This document shows, piece after piece, positions 10,476 to 23,632 of a stretch of 64,000 nt of DNA; position 1 is the first letter of the stretch, and every line of letters begins with the position of its first letter. Both the position numbers and the translations under genes were made by a program. The DNA is taken from positions 57,579,053 to 57,643,052 of the forward strand of contig CM060732.1 in the NCBI GenBank assembly GCA_030704615.1, written 5' to 3'. The DNA is from Takakia lepidozioides. Taxonomy: Eukaryota > Streptophyta > Takakiopsida > Takakiales > Takakiaceae. The notes beneath the pieces were generated by a model. That model was not told the DNA's origin and searched no databases. It saw only the letters and a list, made by a program, of their open reading frames with translations.

Positions 10476-10487
10476 TGTATTGTAGTG
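10476..10487 (-). repeat. CACTA terminal inverted repeat, right
   Basis: TGTATTGTAGTG is the exact inverse of 3239-3250 and is followed by ATA (10488-10490), the second target-site copy. Confidence 0.8.
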
Positions 10488-10490
10488 ATA

Positions 10491-11022
10491 GGGCGTCATA
10501 TATGACCAGGAGTTCAGCACGTAAAATTGTGGTGGGACCAGGAAGCCGGAGGGCGATCCCCTGCTGGGTGGCCGCGTGATATATACCATATCCGGCGTTG
10601 GAGTTTATGAGGGATCCATCGGTGTAGTGGGAGTGGGAGAGGGGAAATCTACGAGGTATGATTTGTCGGTAGATTTGGGGAATGACAGGTATGGCATTGC
10701 TTTTAGCCATGCCTTGTTAGGTTTGATATTGCGGGGGGGGGGGGGGGAACGGTAGATATGTTCGCGTTCAGTAGTGTAGGGGGAGGCGATGTTGGCTTTC
10801 ATTTTATGAGTTTGTAGGCAGTGGAGGAGGTCAAGGGATGTTTGTCGGGCGGGGGGGGGGTCTCTGCACAAGAAGGACAAGGGTGAGGGAAGGTTTTTTC
10901 TGTTGGAGATATTTGGGGAGAGGGGGTGTGTGTGTATATTTAAGTTGGTTTGGTTCTATGCTGGCTAGTAGATGTGCTCCAGTGGGTAGCACGGTGCATT
11001 TGAGCAGGTAGAGATTGAACAC
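10491..11022 (-). mobile_element. LINE RNase H N-terminal half and upstream linker
   Basis: The minus strand reads a low-complexity Pro/Thr-rich linker (11022-10720, with poly-C/G runs) and then the start of an RNase H domain: HYTDGSLINSNAGYGIYH, with the first catalytic Asp, and LRAELLVIYDAL, with the catalytic Glu. The frame stops making sense after ..DALS, exactly where the CACTA terminus begins. It continues at 3235 with RLANFPPPYCIFTDS. Homopolymer runs near 10731-10748 and 10850-10860 cause frameshifts. This is the 5' neighbour of the fragment at 2252-3235. Confidence 0.75.
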
Positions 11023-11140
11023 GGCCTGCTAAGACCAAGCTGATTCTCCCAAGAACCTTGCAAACATCAGGAAGAATACCAAATCATGGTACTGACAGGA
11101 GCCAAGAGCCCACCTTTGCAGGATGGACAAACTTCTTCAG
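11005..11140 (-). repeat. Inverted copy of the 6775-6935 repeat
   Basis: See 6775-6935. This copy lies outside the CACTA insertion, at the upstream edge of the LINE. Confidence 0.65.
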
Positions 11141-13497
11141 ATCGTACATTAAGAAAAAGCGACAACCTTCCCCCATCATTTGCTTGATCCTTCATCTGCC
11201 AAGACAATCTCTTCAGCAAGTCTTCAGCTCAGCATGGATTTCCTCAATTCGTTGAGAGCTTACAGCTTGCAAGGTGAACGATGGCAGAAATCGCAGATCA
11301 AGATCCGGGCATTTTGGGCAGTTCTGAAAACGTTGGCGCGGCAATTTCTATTGGCTTATTTCGGGCGGGCAGTCTGGGCAGATTGATAACATTTGACGAC
11401 GAAACGTGGCAATGATGATGTGGCACTATGGCACCCTATTCCTGCTCTAAGCTAAACTAGCTTCCGACCTTTGGTCGTCGCTAGAATTTATCTACATATT
11501 TCGGGTGTTTTGTGGGCCCAACATACTGGCTTCCCCTAAGCGGGCCCGGGGCGGCTCACCCAAGCAGACTGACCCCAGGGATCAGCCCACTATGCGCGAC
11601 ACCTGTGCCACCCGCGGCCCACCACAACCACCCGTGCCAGCATTCAAGTCCCAATTATCAAACAATGAGAAGCTGAGGTATATCACACTATGGAATTAAT
11701 TAATCAACAATCTGGCATCCATCCCTATAGACATTCAATTGCTCAACCCCTGTTTAAAAAAAAAACAAATTGCTCAAAATGAAGAAATGTGGAGAAGCAA
11801 CTAGACGACTTGTTAGAAGGGGAAAAAAAAAATCATCATGGTACATCATTCACCGAAGTGGAGTGTTCCTTGTTGCGTTTGTTAACAAGAAAAATGGAGG
11901 ATTGCCTCTTGAACTTTGCATAGAATTATGTGAGAATGGCTGGCGCATGGTATCTCAATAAAGAGTTTCCTGCCAGTTCAAACTACAATGGAGCTACTAA
12001 GACTCTCCTTAGAATGCCCAATTGGCTTCATGTGGATATGTTATATCTAGCTTTTGCATTCTTCACAAACGCGGACCGTCGGCCCCAATTCTTCCAACCT
12101 TTGTCTTCACCCTCTTTTTTCACACTAACGACCTTCTTCCCACCATCTTTTTCTTGGTCGAGGGAGGCAGGGCGGACTTGACTTCCGTATACTCACACTG
12201 CATCATCTTCCAGTCCATGCTCATCCATACAGTTGAAGAGAGTTTTAGCTTCTCTTCCCTCTCTCATTTCAATCTTCCACTTGTTCAACAACAATTTCAT
12301 CATCACGCTCGGGAGACATGTTTCGGAATTGACTCGATTCGAGCTACAACCTTTTCCCATTTGTGCATACAAAAGTAGTTGCAAATCCACCTTGACATTC
12401 TACGTGTAACTTTCATTATCTCATAGACAGTCTTCCCGCAGTAATCAACGTAACCGTAAAGATGCCTCTTCATTTGATCGTCCTCCCAGTGTGAAGAACC
12501 ACCCAGAAAAAAACAAACTTTGCCAATGGGATGCTCCGGTCTTGGTCCTCCGTGTAAAGCGCCTTAGTCCAACTTCTTAAATTGTGTGTGCACTAAAAAC
12601 CAATTGCAGGTGTCTATCATTTTATCTTTCCGATCCTGAAACGGGCCAGGAAGGACCTGAGAAATACACCGCTTACTTCTATATCCTCTTCTGAACTGCA
12701 CTGCTGTTACTATGTACAGAAAGCAGCAGTGATGATCAGCTGATAATCTCTGAAGTCAAATCCTCGACAATGCAGGGAAGGATCAAAGCAAACCACATGC
12801 ACTTAAATGAAAGAAAGTCTCTCTTATTTCCAGAAGAATCAATGGAATTTACCAAGTCCCTTGGGACTTCTAGGAATAGGGCCACATCACTTAGTACAGA
12901 AGTCTTACGTTTCTATATGTGCACATTTTAGCTCATAGAGGAGCCCCCTAGAGCTATCTTGAAGAATTATTTACTGCAAACCTTGAGAATTTAGTCATAC
13001 GTATATTATGTACCTCGTTCACGACTGGTGATATTCAAGTTCGTATACCAGAGCTTACATATATACTGTGTCCTCTAATCTCGAATTCGTCCCTAGAGTA
13101 TATGGCCCTTTCTTCCTTGGAAAATTTTTTACTTGCTCAAATGTACCCATCAAGAGGTCCTCTTTCAAGGGTCAGTTCAGACAACAAACTCAGATTCCTG
13201 CGATCATTCATTAAGCTATTGAGGTCAGCCTCTGCAGTAGATAACTACGACAGAATGTCACTAGTTACGATCCACTAGCATTCGATGGCCACCCCTTTCT
13301 GTTTGCGCAACTCTTAACGATGCACCCCTTAATCTATTTGCACTCATAGCAATTGACCTCACATGATGGGGTGTGTGGTCAAAGGCTATGAATATCAACG
13401 AATGTAATGTTCAGGACAATGGTTAACACTCTGGACATACTACGTTCTATGCACATGATCTCCGACTGTGCCAGCCGGGAACCGCCTCCTGGACAGT
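11141..13497. other. No gene recognised
   Basis: Short reading frames only. 11500-11640 is GC-rich (GCGGGCCCGGGGCGGCTCAC). 11770-12390 has moderate frames (for example ELCIELCENGW) without a family resemblance. The stretch next to 13498 is the likely 3' UTR and downstream region of the zinc-finger gene on the minus strand. Confidence 0.6.
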
Positions 13498-15910
13498 CTA
13501 CAAGATATACTGTCGCTGGACAAGGTTAGAAAATGCGGAAGGGTATGTGACACCCATTGGTGCAGTGACTGATGCACTCTCTCCAACAAAAGCTTCAAGC
13601 ATGGAATCTGGGACTGGATGCTTCCTGGACATTTGCTGGCCGCTGCCTCTGGAGCTGGGGAAATTATAAGAGGTGCAACCAGCAAAGGTTGAAAAACTTG
13701 GGGGTTTGGGGGAGCAAATGGAGTACTGCATCGATGGCGGCCACCCAGACGACTGCTCTGTTGATGCTGGAAAGTGCATGCCTGATATGTCGTACTGGGA
13801 CGGCTTCAACCCTGGAAACTCCATGATTGGTACTGTTACCTGCGTCTGTGGGCTGACAACTTCATGGCCTTTGTATCCATGGGATGATCGAACTGTTGCT
13901 TGGCTAACAGTGGGAGAGTTTCCATGGGTCTGGTCCGAATCGTCTGAAGACGTGGAGTGATTGTCCTGGCATGTTGGATGAGCTTTCTTGTGTGCCACCA
14001 AGTTGCATTTGAAGGCAAACTTTAACCCACATTTGCACTCGATCGGCTCCCCACACAGCTTCTCATGGTCTCGCACATCCACCTGTTCATGAAGGATTCA
14101 GAGACTTTAGTAGTGTTGGAATAAATCCTTGCGAGCAACTGGCATCGGGATCGTAAGGTCATAGTTGAAACAAAAGCATACATTAATCAGAGTACCAGCT
14201 GAGATCCAGAACAGAAATTTGACAAGGTCTGACATTGAGGTCTTGGTCACCGAAGACCTTTCAATTTATGTAGAACTTAAAAGAATGCACAGTGTACAGT
14301 ACGACCTTCCAGTGAGATTGGTCCAGACACTTGGAAATGACTGAAACGCTATCATAAATACTTCGATGCGATACTGAAGTTAGCGTAAAGGGCTTCAAAT
14401 CAGATTCTGTTGCCACACTCATTTCGAATGCCATGTGGTTCGAGCAAAATGTAAGCAACAGCTTTAACTTCAATTGAGCGAAGGTTCATCCCCCATGGAG
14501 TGCCGTTGCCACCGAAGGAGATATGAGACAATGTGGTTATCCCCTGACCCGGGCTGTCCTGATCAGAGTTCTTCGCAACAATGCCGACTAGCACTAGTAA
14601 TCCGGATAAGAAGTTCTCAAAAATAAAAGAACTCCCAGAAAGGTCTGCAAAACAATCAGCTGTTTTCAAGTTTTACAAAACGAAATGACGACGTACATTG
14701 TAGTTATAAGTACTAATGTAAAAGCTCAGGTCCACGACAGAGAATGAACTGGACAGTGTTTTTACCTCTATGTAAAACTTCTTCCCGCACTTGCGACAGC
14801 CGAATCCCTTTTCGCCTTCGGAATGCTTCCGCCCATAATGCCGCCGCAACTCATACAATCCCACAAACGTCTTCTTGCATTTGGGACAGCGAGATGGAAT
14901 CTTCTTATTGTGGCCAGCTTTCAGAGACGATGAGAGTGTTGGCAGGGTCAATAGGCCAGCCCTGCTGCCCCCACCACCCTCAGCGTAGTGAGTCTTGTGA
15001 TGCATTTTCATGGTTTGTGGGTTCTTGAAGGTTTTGTTGCACCCAGAGTGTGCACACCGGAATGGACGTCGATTTTGAATAAGGTCGACGGACACTACAG
15101 CTGCCTCAATGTTATCTTCAGTCTCTGACTTCTCAGACTCCTGCACTCAAGGAAGGTGGGGATCGTCAGCAAAAATGTGGTCACACGTGCAACATACGAT
15201 ACAAAAGAGGTTCCGGAGGATGCAGAACTTGTGTGTGTGTCTCTAAATATGAATTGATCCTTCGGACTACACTCATACAAACTACATTTCTGCGTTCATC
15301 AAGTAAACTTGCAGCACACCTGTTTGATGGTGTCTGCTGGTTGTTGCATACAGTTTTCAATCTTAGTCGCGTGCATCACCTCCACAGGGCTGTGCCATTG
15401 CGGCGAATGATGGTCTGTCGATTGGCTGTAATATCCACCATGTCCGATCCCAACTACCTCCAACTTTTCATCAAACAGCGGATGTGAGGGCTTCAAAGCT
15501 GGATGTGTTGGGGATGCTGGAGCCACCATAGTCTTCAGAGTGCTGACCAGGTTGGGATGCATCGTGACAGAAGTACAGCCATTCATCTGCTGCAAAAAAT
15601 CAGCATCGTTGCCCAGCAGCAGGATATCATCATCAGGATCGAGGGATTCCACACCAGATTGCATGGCATTCGGCAGGTTGAAGTAGCTTGAAGGCGCGTA
15701 AGGTGAGTACAGATCCCAGGCTGAAAAGGCCCCATTATCTCCACAGCTGAAGAGAGATTGCGCAGCCATCGCCACTGAGGGCCCAAGGGCGACGGAACCA
15801 TTGTCAGTCATGATCATGGGACCGGAAGATAGGGAAGGGAGCGTCGGGCCTTGTAAGTGTGGAAACAAGGAGTCTGAGTAGTAGGAGAGAGTGGGAGGAG
15901 CGACCGCCAT
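13498..15910 (-). CDS. C2H2 zinc-finger transcription factor, STOP1/WIP-like
   Basis: Three exons with GT-AG introns join in phase: 15910-15320, 15140-14766 and 14082-13498. They give about 516 residues. The ATG at 15910 (MAVAPPTLSYYSD) is the first in frame. The N-terminal 197 residues are low in order, with an acidic DPDDDILLLG patch. Four fingers span exons 2-3: FRCAHSGCNKTF..H..H (C2H2), SRCPKCKKTFVGLYELRRHYGRKH (C2H2), FGCRKCGKKFYIEVDVRDHEKLC (C2HC), IECKCGLKF..H..H (CxC spacing). Two C2H2, then C2HC, then a CxC finger is the arrangement of STOP1 and WIP proteins, nuclear DNA-binding regulators. In seed plants STOP1 controls acid and aluminium tolerance; the role here is unknown. The C-terminal 130 residues are Ser/Pro rich. 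All key Cys/His are intact. This is the only convincing host gene in the window. Confidence 0.9.
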
Positions 15911-17050
15911 GTGAGAAGTCAAACTTTCGTAGACTCGCTTTCAGTTCCAGGATTGTAAGGTTCTAGAACGATGATCTCAAAGATAACCTCCCCTCTTGTG
16001 GATTTTTCGCGACATGACCCTGGAAACCCTGAATTCTGAGAACACTCCTAAATCACTTATTCGCCTTTCTCTCTCTGCCAGGAGGCTCTGTAATTTGGGT
16101 ACCTAAGTACATCCTCAATAGATTCTGATGGTAATCAGTAGACATAAAAGAGCGTGCACTCAATGAACGCTTCTCAACCTTCCGTTCTTGCTGCACTAGG
16201 CACTCTAAGTAGTCGGTCAAGATCCCACATTACACTGTCTCTCTTTGTTGACGTCTGCGACTGCCTCGAGGCGCTTTCTCTCTCATCCCCCCTCTCTCTC
16301 GGTTGTTGGTTGATGACAGTTCCTCTTTCTCTCCCTGACTCCCTTTTATCTCCTCACCTGAGAATATTCCACAAGTCCACTAGAAGATGGAGATTCCTAG
16401 CTCCTGTTCTTGCCGCTCTTCAGACTGCGCAATCTCTGCCAGCGGAGCCCAAGTCAAAACCCGCAAAACTCCCGGAAAACCACCGACTCTCCTTCTCTTT
16501 TATCATCTCTATGTGTTTGAAATTTTTTAATCAGTCTAGACAGCCTCAGTTTAGGCTGGGCCGCCGCCAATAGTACCGGATGTCTGTCAGGGCTAGATAG
16601 CACAGGTTCCTGCGGAATTTTATCCATGGAGACAACTGTCAGATTTACCTCCCGCAAATGCTTCTTATGAATTATGAACCCATCCGAGGAAGCGGCACAA
16701 ACATATCGCCCATACAAATCATGCGCTACAGTTACCTAATAACTTGCAATAACAAATTTGGAGCCTGCATGTAGTACAGTTACGTAACAACCTTGGAGTC
16801 GGGACATAATGTTGCAGACTGCGGTTCCAGAAGATGAGAATTTACTGCAGAGCTCAACAAAGGAGTCGAGTCGCTGATGAACATTCGCACGTCCATTTTG
16901 AACACTCGTGCGGTGCCTGTGATTCCGCCGCCCATTAGGCTGTCGACATTTCTTCTTCTGACTTCGACGAGAGGAGCTCCTAGAATCTAGACTGCTTCTA
17001 CGAGCATTCCTGGGAGACAAGTCGCTTAAATGGTTTCTTTGAACTTTTAT
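15911..17050 (-). promoter_or_regulatory. Upstream region of the zinc-finger gene, GA-rich
   Basis: The sense (minus) strand holds GA-rich runs at 16085-16060 and 16380-16270 (GAGAGAGAGG type). Such runs are common in plant 5' UTRs and bind BPC/GAGA factors. Two short minus-strand frames (16717-16454 and 17020-16736) are probably not genes and could be upstream ORFs if the leader is long. No clear TATA box was settled on. Confidence 0.35.
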
Positions 17051-17525
17051 GTGTCCATATCCATATACGAGTTTTGGCTTTCATGAAGTAATCATTCCTC
17101 CTGCGAGGAGAATTCTTGTATGAATGCATGGCAAATAGAACAACATGTTCCAACTTCGCATTCAATCTCGTATCTCAGTTCTGACTTCATCTCAGTTGGG
17201 TGATCATTCCCTCCCTTCTCAGTTAAATGTTCTTCTTTTACTGAAATATAAATAAGTGGATGGAAATATTCAATTTACATCCAATAACAGAGGAAGATTC
17301 ACTTAACCCCAAGGGTTACTATTTTTCGTTTATTTTTAACTACTTTTCATTTGGACGCCTTTCAACGGCCATAACCAGGACAACCCACTTCATCCCAAGG
17401 GCTACAGTTTTCAATTTTCAATTTGGAAGGTTTAGCAGATGCCTAACTCTCCCTAAGAAGGGTTGTCCAGTTACCCTCTTTTACAGTGGGGTTCATCATA
17501 ATGGGTTACTTCTAATACACACCCA

Positions 17526-17586
17526 TGTGGCTTTGAACCCACGACCACTTGTAAGGCAATCTTGTGCTCTAACCACTGGGGCCATC
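17526..17586 (-). mobile_element. tRNA-like pol III promoter, probable SINE head
   Basis: The minus strand reads GGCCCCAGTGGTTAGAGCA (A-box) and GGTTCAAAGCC (B-box) 35 bp apart. The tRNA-like fold is incomplete, with no acceptor stem match, so this is a SINE head or tRNA pseudogene and not a working tRNA. Confidence 0.55.
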
Positions 17587-17589
17587 TTC

Positions 17590-20500
17590 TGGATGTTCAA
17601 AATAACTAATAACACACCTATATGACTTTCAAGAGACTAATCATTCCTTCCTTCCTTCCTTCCTCCCAGTCTTTCCATGAATAAATGTATGAGTGAACGA
17701 ATAGTATTTAGAGACACCCAAGAACTGAACCACAAGCTAAGTAGGTAGTAAAAACATAACACTATGGAAAAAACACCCTCACAACTTGTTTTCCTTGCGG
17801 TACGTATTATTTTCTGTCATCCCTCGATTAGAGTTTGTTCTAACATGAACGTTGAATCTACATCAAGAAAGTAAATCGATGGGTGAGGTAACATTGGGAA
17901 AACGAAAGGAGAGGAGAAAGGAATTTGAAATTTAGCAGGCAGGTGGCGCGGACAAAACTCTTACATGGAGTTTGCCAGCGGCTTTTCGAATACAATAAGG
18001 ACACGATAAGTAGTTCTAATTAAGAGATTGGGATGTTGTGGGCCCGGTGAGTATGGAAGTGCACGTTTGGGTGTTCATGTCAGAGACCTTTTATTGAGCA
18101 AGCTTTCTTAGAATCCACTATTTCCCCAAATTTTCTTGGGCGGTGCAGGTGATTTGCCGGCTAATTCAAGGCAAGAGAATCTAGAACGAGGGTCAGGGCA
18201 GTAGTGCTAATTTTGGCGTATTAAAGTACCGATCAGCACTATGGACTCATGGTTTTCACCTGGACGTGAAATACTAGTCGCTTGTTCAGTGATCCTGGCC
18301 TTGAATCTATACTATCCCGCGGTGGATTCAAGCCTAGGGGGGGGGGCTGAATAACATTGTTACTGTATATCATGAATTTGAGTCATTTCAGTCACGTAGA
18401 GACATGGATCTAACAGCGACTCAAGTAGGTTTTAAGGGGTCCTTCTCTTTCCGTATATAGAGAATGATAGAATCTGATCATCGACCTTCAGAAGAACCAC
18501 ACTGAGGTGAAGTACGCAAGATTGCGGGCCAGTTTACAGTGTGATGAGATGACTGTAGTAAGGTACAATGAGGACCGTACAATGTCAGGCAAGCAGAAGG
18601 ACGATAGGTCTGTCAGCTCGTGGGCTTGTCTTATGCTGCCTTGTTTAGTCCTTGGGGTTTGAGCCTTTAGAGCCATTGTCCTCAAGCTGCCATGGCCTCT
18701 TTCTCTCCCCATTTGCGTTGCCAAGTCCCTCTTCGTAATGTGGGTCCCAGACCAGGGAGTTCCTCCTATTCTTCCCGGAGGTGCCAGGCCAAGGAGATTC
18801 ATCAGTCTTCGCTCATGAGGGACTCGGGAGGCATGACGTATCGGGCATTTTGAGGTACTCAAAATGAGTCTTCTGACGTACTGCAGAAATTCCTATTTTT
18901 GTGAGGATGTGACACGAGAACCTCCTTTCATTGCAACGGAGATTATGTAGTGCAAGCTTGCTAAATACAGCATACTGGGGCTACAGCCCACTGTGTGGGT
19001 CTGTGACGTGCAAAGCAAGACCTCAACTTACAGCAGCCAAGTTGCTAAATTGGAATATTAGGTACGAGCCCGGCGACTGCTATTACTGATCATGCCTCCT
19101 CTACCTGCAGTGGAGTGCTTTGTTGTGACAAACTTACACAGGAGTGCATCGATCCGAGAGCCACCCTCGCTGTTGTGGATCGCCCACATGCAGCTCGTTG
19201 AATGCATAGGTTTGGAAAACACATCTTCATCTTGATTACTGGAGATGTGTTTCATTCAAGGCCGATATAACTAATTAAGTGTATTATTCAAGTTACTAAT
19301 CATCAAGAGGCTGTCGAGAAGACCAAGCTTGGATTTTATGATCTCATAACAACTTAAATAACATGCCTAAACTAGCTGAGTTTTACTAGCCCTTCCCAAA
19401 TTTAGAAGTCACAGACGTCCAGCGAAGATTAAACGGATGTCCTGTTCGCTTATACCACCCCACGCTCAGACATTCTGGAATAGAGTTCAAGATTACTTCG
19501 TTCAATTGGTCAACATTTCTCTTCACGAAAAGACTATCTGCATACGGAAAATAGGGTATGTAGCATACAACTTGTTACCACCCACTCTGTAATCACAGCT
19601 ATATTGCAGTGCCATGTTCCTTCACAGTAGGTTTGAGGGGGCCACCACATGCCCTCTACAACTCTTCCATCGAAGCACAATATTAGTCGTGTACAATTGG
19701 CTTGGGACACTGGACTTCGTCAACATAATTAGCGCCAGGGAGAGAGGGAAGGAGTAGATTAAAGAAGAAAGTATTGACATGCTCCGTGAGCCATGATAGG
19801 AAAATTCTGCAATGAAATGAACGTGAAAAATGCCGCCACTACACTCTCCTGTACACAAAAATGGAAGGAAACGAAGATCGGTTGCATGTGGTTTCATGCA
19901 AAATAGCGTGCAAGCAACACTTACAGCACACCGTATGCTCTGTTCCCCGCCGAGCAATCCAACACGTTAGCTGTCGTTAGAGCGAGTGTGCGAGCTCGTG
20001 CGTTGCATTATCCCACAATGTTTGCCCGTGCATTTCACAGCCCTGCCTCCCCTTGATGGAGCGACGAAGATGCAACGGACCTGGGACGGACTGAAATGGG
20101 ATTTCTGTCCTCCTTAACTGTCTTGGATAGATCGAATCTGACGGATTGATGGAATTGACGGCTAGAAATCTCCGGTTCTGAGGGAGTGTTCTAAGTAACA
20201 TTATTTCTTGACCATGGTCAGGTGTGGGTGATCAAGGGGGTCGGTTATACAACAATCATGTAATTCATGCCTCAATAGAAAATGGGTTGTCTCAGCCTGG
20301 GGAGAATTTCGACATTCATCATTTCCAATCCATCCGGAGCAGCAGAAGACCTAGAGGACCAGAGAGCATTAGTAACATGCAGGAAATGTGTCTTGGCATG
20401 GCTTTGTCCTCAAGTCCTTCCATTCATTCCATCAGAAATATCCTAAGAGGGTTTTAAACGAGGAGTGAAATTCCGGAATGAATGAGGGACTGTATAATAT

Positions 20501-23500
20501 TACACCTTGGATAGGGCAGGATTCGACCACGCAGAAACAATCAAGCAGCCTTCAAAGCACTATGTACACTCCAAACTTTGCCGCTGTAGATTGAGGAATG
20601 GAAAATGCAATGAGTTTCATCACAGCCTCTTCACCGCGAATGAAGTATGGTTAAGCTTATGGTTGGACGGGAAATTGTAACCATTTCTAGTCATTTTTCC
20701 TCTCTCAAACACTCTCTTCAAGAGGCGTGACATTTCGCGGATCTGTGTTCCTTTGAGCAGACAAGTGACTTCAATTCTTCTTAGCCGTGAATCAGATGAC
20801 AAAGATCTCACTATGTATGCACTAAAATTCAGAAAGCAACAAAACGTGAGATGTACATACTCTGCATCTGCAAATCAGAAGGGCACGAAGTGTTTGCTAT
20901 TTGACGAATGGGACAAATGGTTCTCGTTTAGGCCTGAGCCCTCATTCACGTCCCTGACCAAAAGTTTTAAGAGAATCAGGTCGCGTTTTGTCGGTTTGGT
21001 TTCAAAGCAAACCTTCCTCTTTATACTTGTAGTTCGTTCTTAACGGACTAGGCATAAGAACTTATCCACTCTAGCCAAATCTGTCTTAAGAAGGAAGATA
21101 CTGAAAGTTGGGCAAAACCTTTTAAGGAAATCTGCGCCAGGGCAAGAGGGTAAACTTAGTGGGTACCTAATCATCCCGCTAAAGTATAGTGACATCATAT
21201 GGATGGTTGACAAATGATTGAAGCATTAAATGTGCCAGGTGTCACGAATCTCAGCCGAAAAAACCTCCAAATTTGTGGTAAGTTCGGAAAATATCATCAT
21301 AAATGCACTTACTTGCAGTCACACATTAGCTTTGCGGGGATCCTGTCGGTGCGTGATCGCTGTCTAGGAGAAAATTTTGCATAAATGCACTCAGTTTTCT
21401 CGACTAAGATACACTAACTTCAAGGCTCCAAATCCGTTCCACCCATCTGCAACCCAAATTTTCGGCAAGACTGCAATTGAACCCACCGAACCTCGAATGT
21501 CACAAACTCCAAAATTAAGTCTGCACCACTCGATCACACCCTCCTTTGTCTGATATCACCGAAATGCAGGGTAGCTACTTATTGGGCGGCGCCTTTCATT
21601 GTAGAGAGAGAGATCCTCGCTCAGGTTTTCCGCCAACCCTGGACCTGGCGAGAGATCTTGGAGGGATTGGTGGCGGTAGATCCAAATCTAGCGCCTCCTT
21701 CTCCTTGGCCATTGTTAGATGGCTGGCAATTCAGACCAACGTTTGTGGAAGTGGGGCCAATACATAGTCCAGGGAAGAAGGTCTGCTCAGACGTGTTGTC
21801 GGAATGTTGAAAAAGAATCCTGTATGTAACGCTCCTGCTACTACCTAGTATATTTACCTAGTATATTTATGTATGTTTGGTAATTAAGTACGATGGATTA
21901 TTCTGTTTTTGTTATAGAATTGTTTTTGTTTTAGCCCCAGCTTTTATACAGGGCCCACAATTTGTGCAAGTCCCCGGCCATGCATGGCACAAGAGCATGC
22001 CTGGGACGAGAAGTCCCTCTTCATCCGTACTTTGATAAAAGAAAGACTTCCCTCCAGTAATCATTAATAAAACTTCTAAGGGCTTCCATCCAAAAAAAAA
22101 CAAAAGACTTAAAAAAAGAAGTAGGTACGGCAAAATTCTGGTCTCGAAAATACAAGACGGCAGGAAATAGCAGATAGATAAGCATAATATTAAGTGATGA
22201 AGATGTACCCGATAAGAGGTCATAAATAGCCAGATTGCCGGTAGTTAGCGTGTAGAGGAGTGGCAACAGTGAGGAGCGAGGGGTGGGCCACTGAAAGGAT
22301 TCCTGTACGCGGCTTCGTTCCAGCTCACCGGAATCCTTCAAAAATCATGGTTAGGGATCTGTATATTATTAGAACCGCTCCAATTCTCGTATGCTAATTT
22401 TCTCCACGAGGAGGGAACAAGGCCGCGTTTTTAAGGCTTTCCATTCAAAGCATGCATGGCACGCTTGTGAAATTGCAATGACGATCAGAGTACGATCAGA
22501 GTTGACAAAGGGAGCTGAGCTCTTGTATAGGGGCCCACGGGCCACAAGAGGGAGCAAGCTGCGCCCACCAGACAGTGGGTATAGTACCCCAGTGAAGCTA
22601 ACAGGTTGAAGAGATTCCACGACAACGCAGCTATCGATCCCACGCTCAACTTCCATGGTACAGGGCAGGCCTTCATACGGTAGATTTGCTGGAGTTGATG
22701 CTGCTGCATTTTTGCAGGCTGTGTTGTCACCAGTGAAGTGCAAGTTGGTTGTGGCAAGACTCTATTGCTATCCCATGTTTGACTCTGAAAGGACGCACAA
22801 TATTGATCAGAGCAGTCTGAAGGCTCACAAATGAGACAAGCGCAAGCAACAGGAAATCCATGTCTAATATGCCTTGCAAAACGTGATGAGTTCGCTTCGT
22901 GTATGCAGTTGACCCCGAAACTACGGTTTTAGTGAGTTTTAGTGCAATGTAAATCTTTGAATCTCAGGGATGTGCAATGATATTAAAAGGAGTCAACTGA
23001 CGATCATAAGTTCTAATAAGGACCACTTTACCTTGTAGAGGCCTACTAGGATATCCTACAGGTCAATAATTGTGATAGATCTGGCTTTACACTTACAGGA
23101 CCAAAACCTTGCCAGGACTAGATTAGCACCCACATCCAGCGCCTGGAGGTGGGTACTGTACAAGTCTCGGCCCCAGCCCAGCCAATGACATCCTATCATC
23201 GTTACTTTGATACACATCATGGAATTCATAGCTCTTCGTGTTACCTCTCGACCAAGATTCTCAAGTAGAAACCAAAGTGGAGCCCAGGCCTCGAAGATAC
23301 AAACTCCATGGAGGCACCAGTGATGTAAGCATGTTTGACCGATCCTCACACATCATTTCCCACGGCCCTGGAGTCAATCTCTTGGCCGCCCACTCCCACA
23401 CTGAATGTGAGCAATGTGACCCTTCGACGCCGCCCGACGTGCCGCACCCTTCATCCAACTCCTCATTCATGCACATCTGTCCGGGGACATGTATTCATTC

Positions 23501-23540
23501 ATCCACGTAAGTTAGAACTACGCCGATTACTGTTTTTTGA
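17590..23540. other. Gene-poor stretch
   Basis: A (CTTC)n microsatellite lies at 17641-17665. Reading frames up to 124 codons occur (for example 18862-18488, minus), but none shows a known domain, good splice signals or protein-like composition. I see no RT, transposase or tRNA. Confidence 0.5.
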
Positions 23541-23632
23541 CGGGTAGCCCTACCTTTTTAATGACATGTTAATTTTTATTTTGACGTAGCCCTACCTTTT
23601 TTGTGACATGTTAATTTTTATTTTGACTTTCA
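23541..23632 (+). repeat. About-43-bp tandem duplication
   Basis: GTAGCCCTACCTTTTT..GACATGTTAATTTTTATTTTGA occurs twice in a row. Related TGACAGGCA..TTTTTT words recur at 24580-24690. Confidence 0.7.

Larger units (their letters stand above)
3239..10487. mobile_element. Non-autonomous CACTA (En/Spm-type) element, 7,249 bp, carrying PPR fragments
   Basis: The element is bounded by perfect 12-bp inverted termini starting with CACTAC and by ATA on both flanks. It interrupts the RNase H domain of a LINE, and removing it with one ATA copy restores that reading frame across the junction. No tnp2 transposase was found inside, so it would depend on a transposase in trans. Its contents are tandem repeats (3561-4090), degenerate PPR coding pieces (4320-4450, 6090-6640), a block of repeated about-500-bp modules (4440-7330), a near-perfect hairpin (7321-7648), unrecognised minus-strand reading frames (7650-8840) and an inverted-repeat complex with SINE-like units (8930-10172). 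The capture of host coding pieces resembles Pack-type elements. Confidence 0.75.

Noticed and set aside
18488-18862. Minus-strand frame of 124 codons as a gene
   Set aside because: No domain, no splice context and no neighbour support; length is within chance for this composition.
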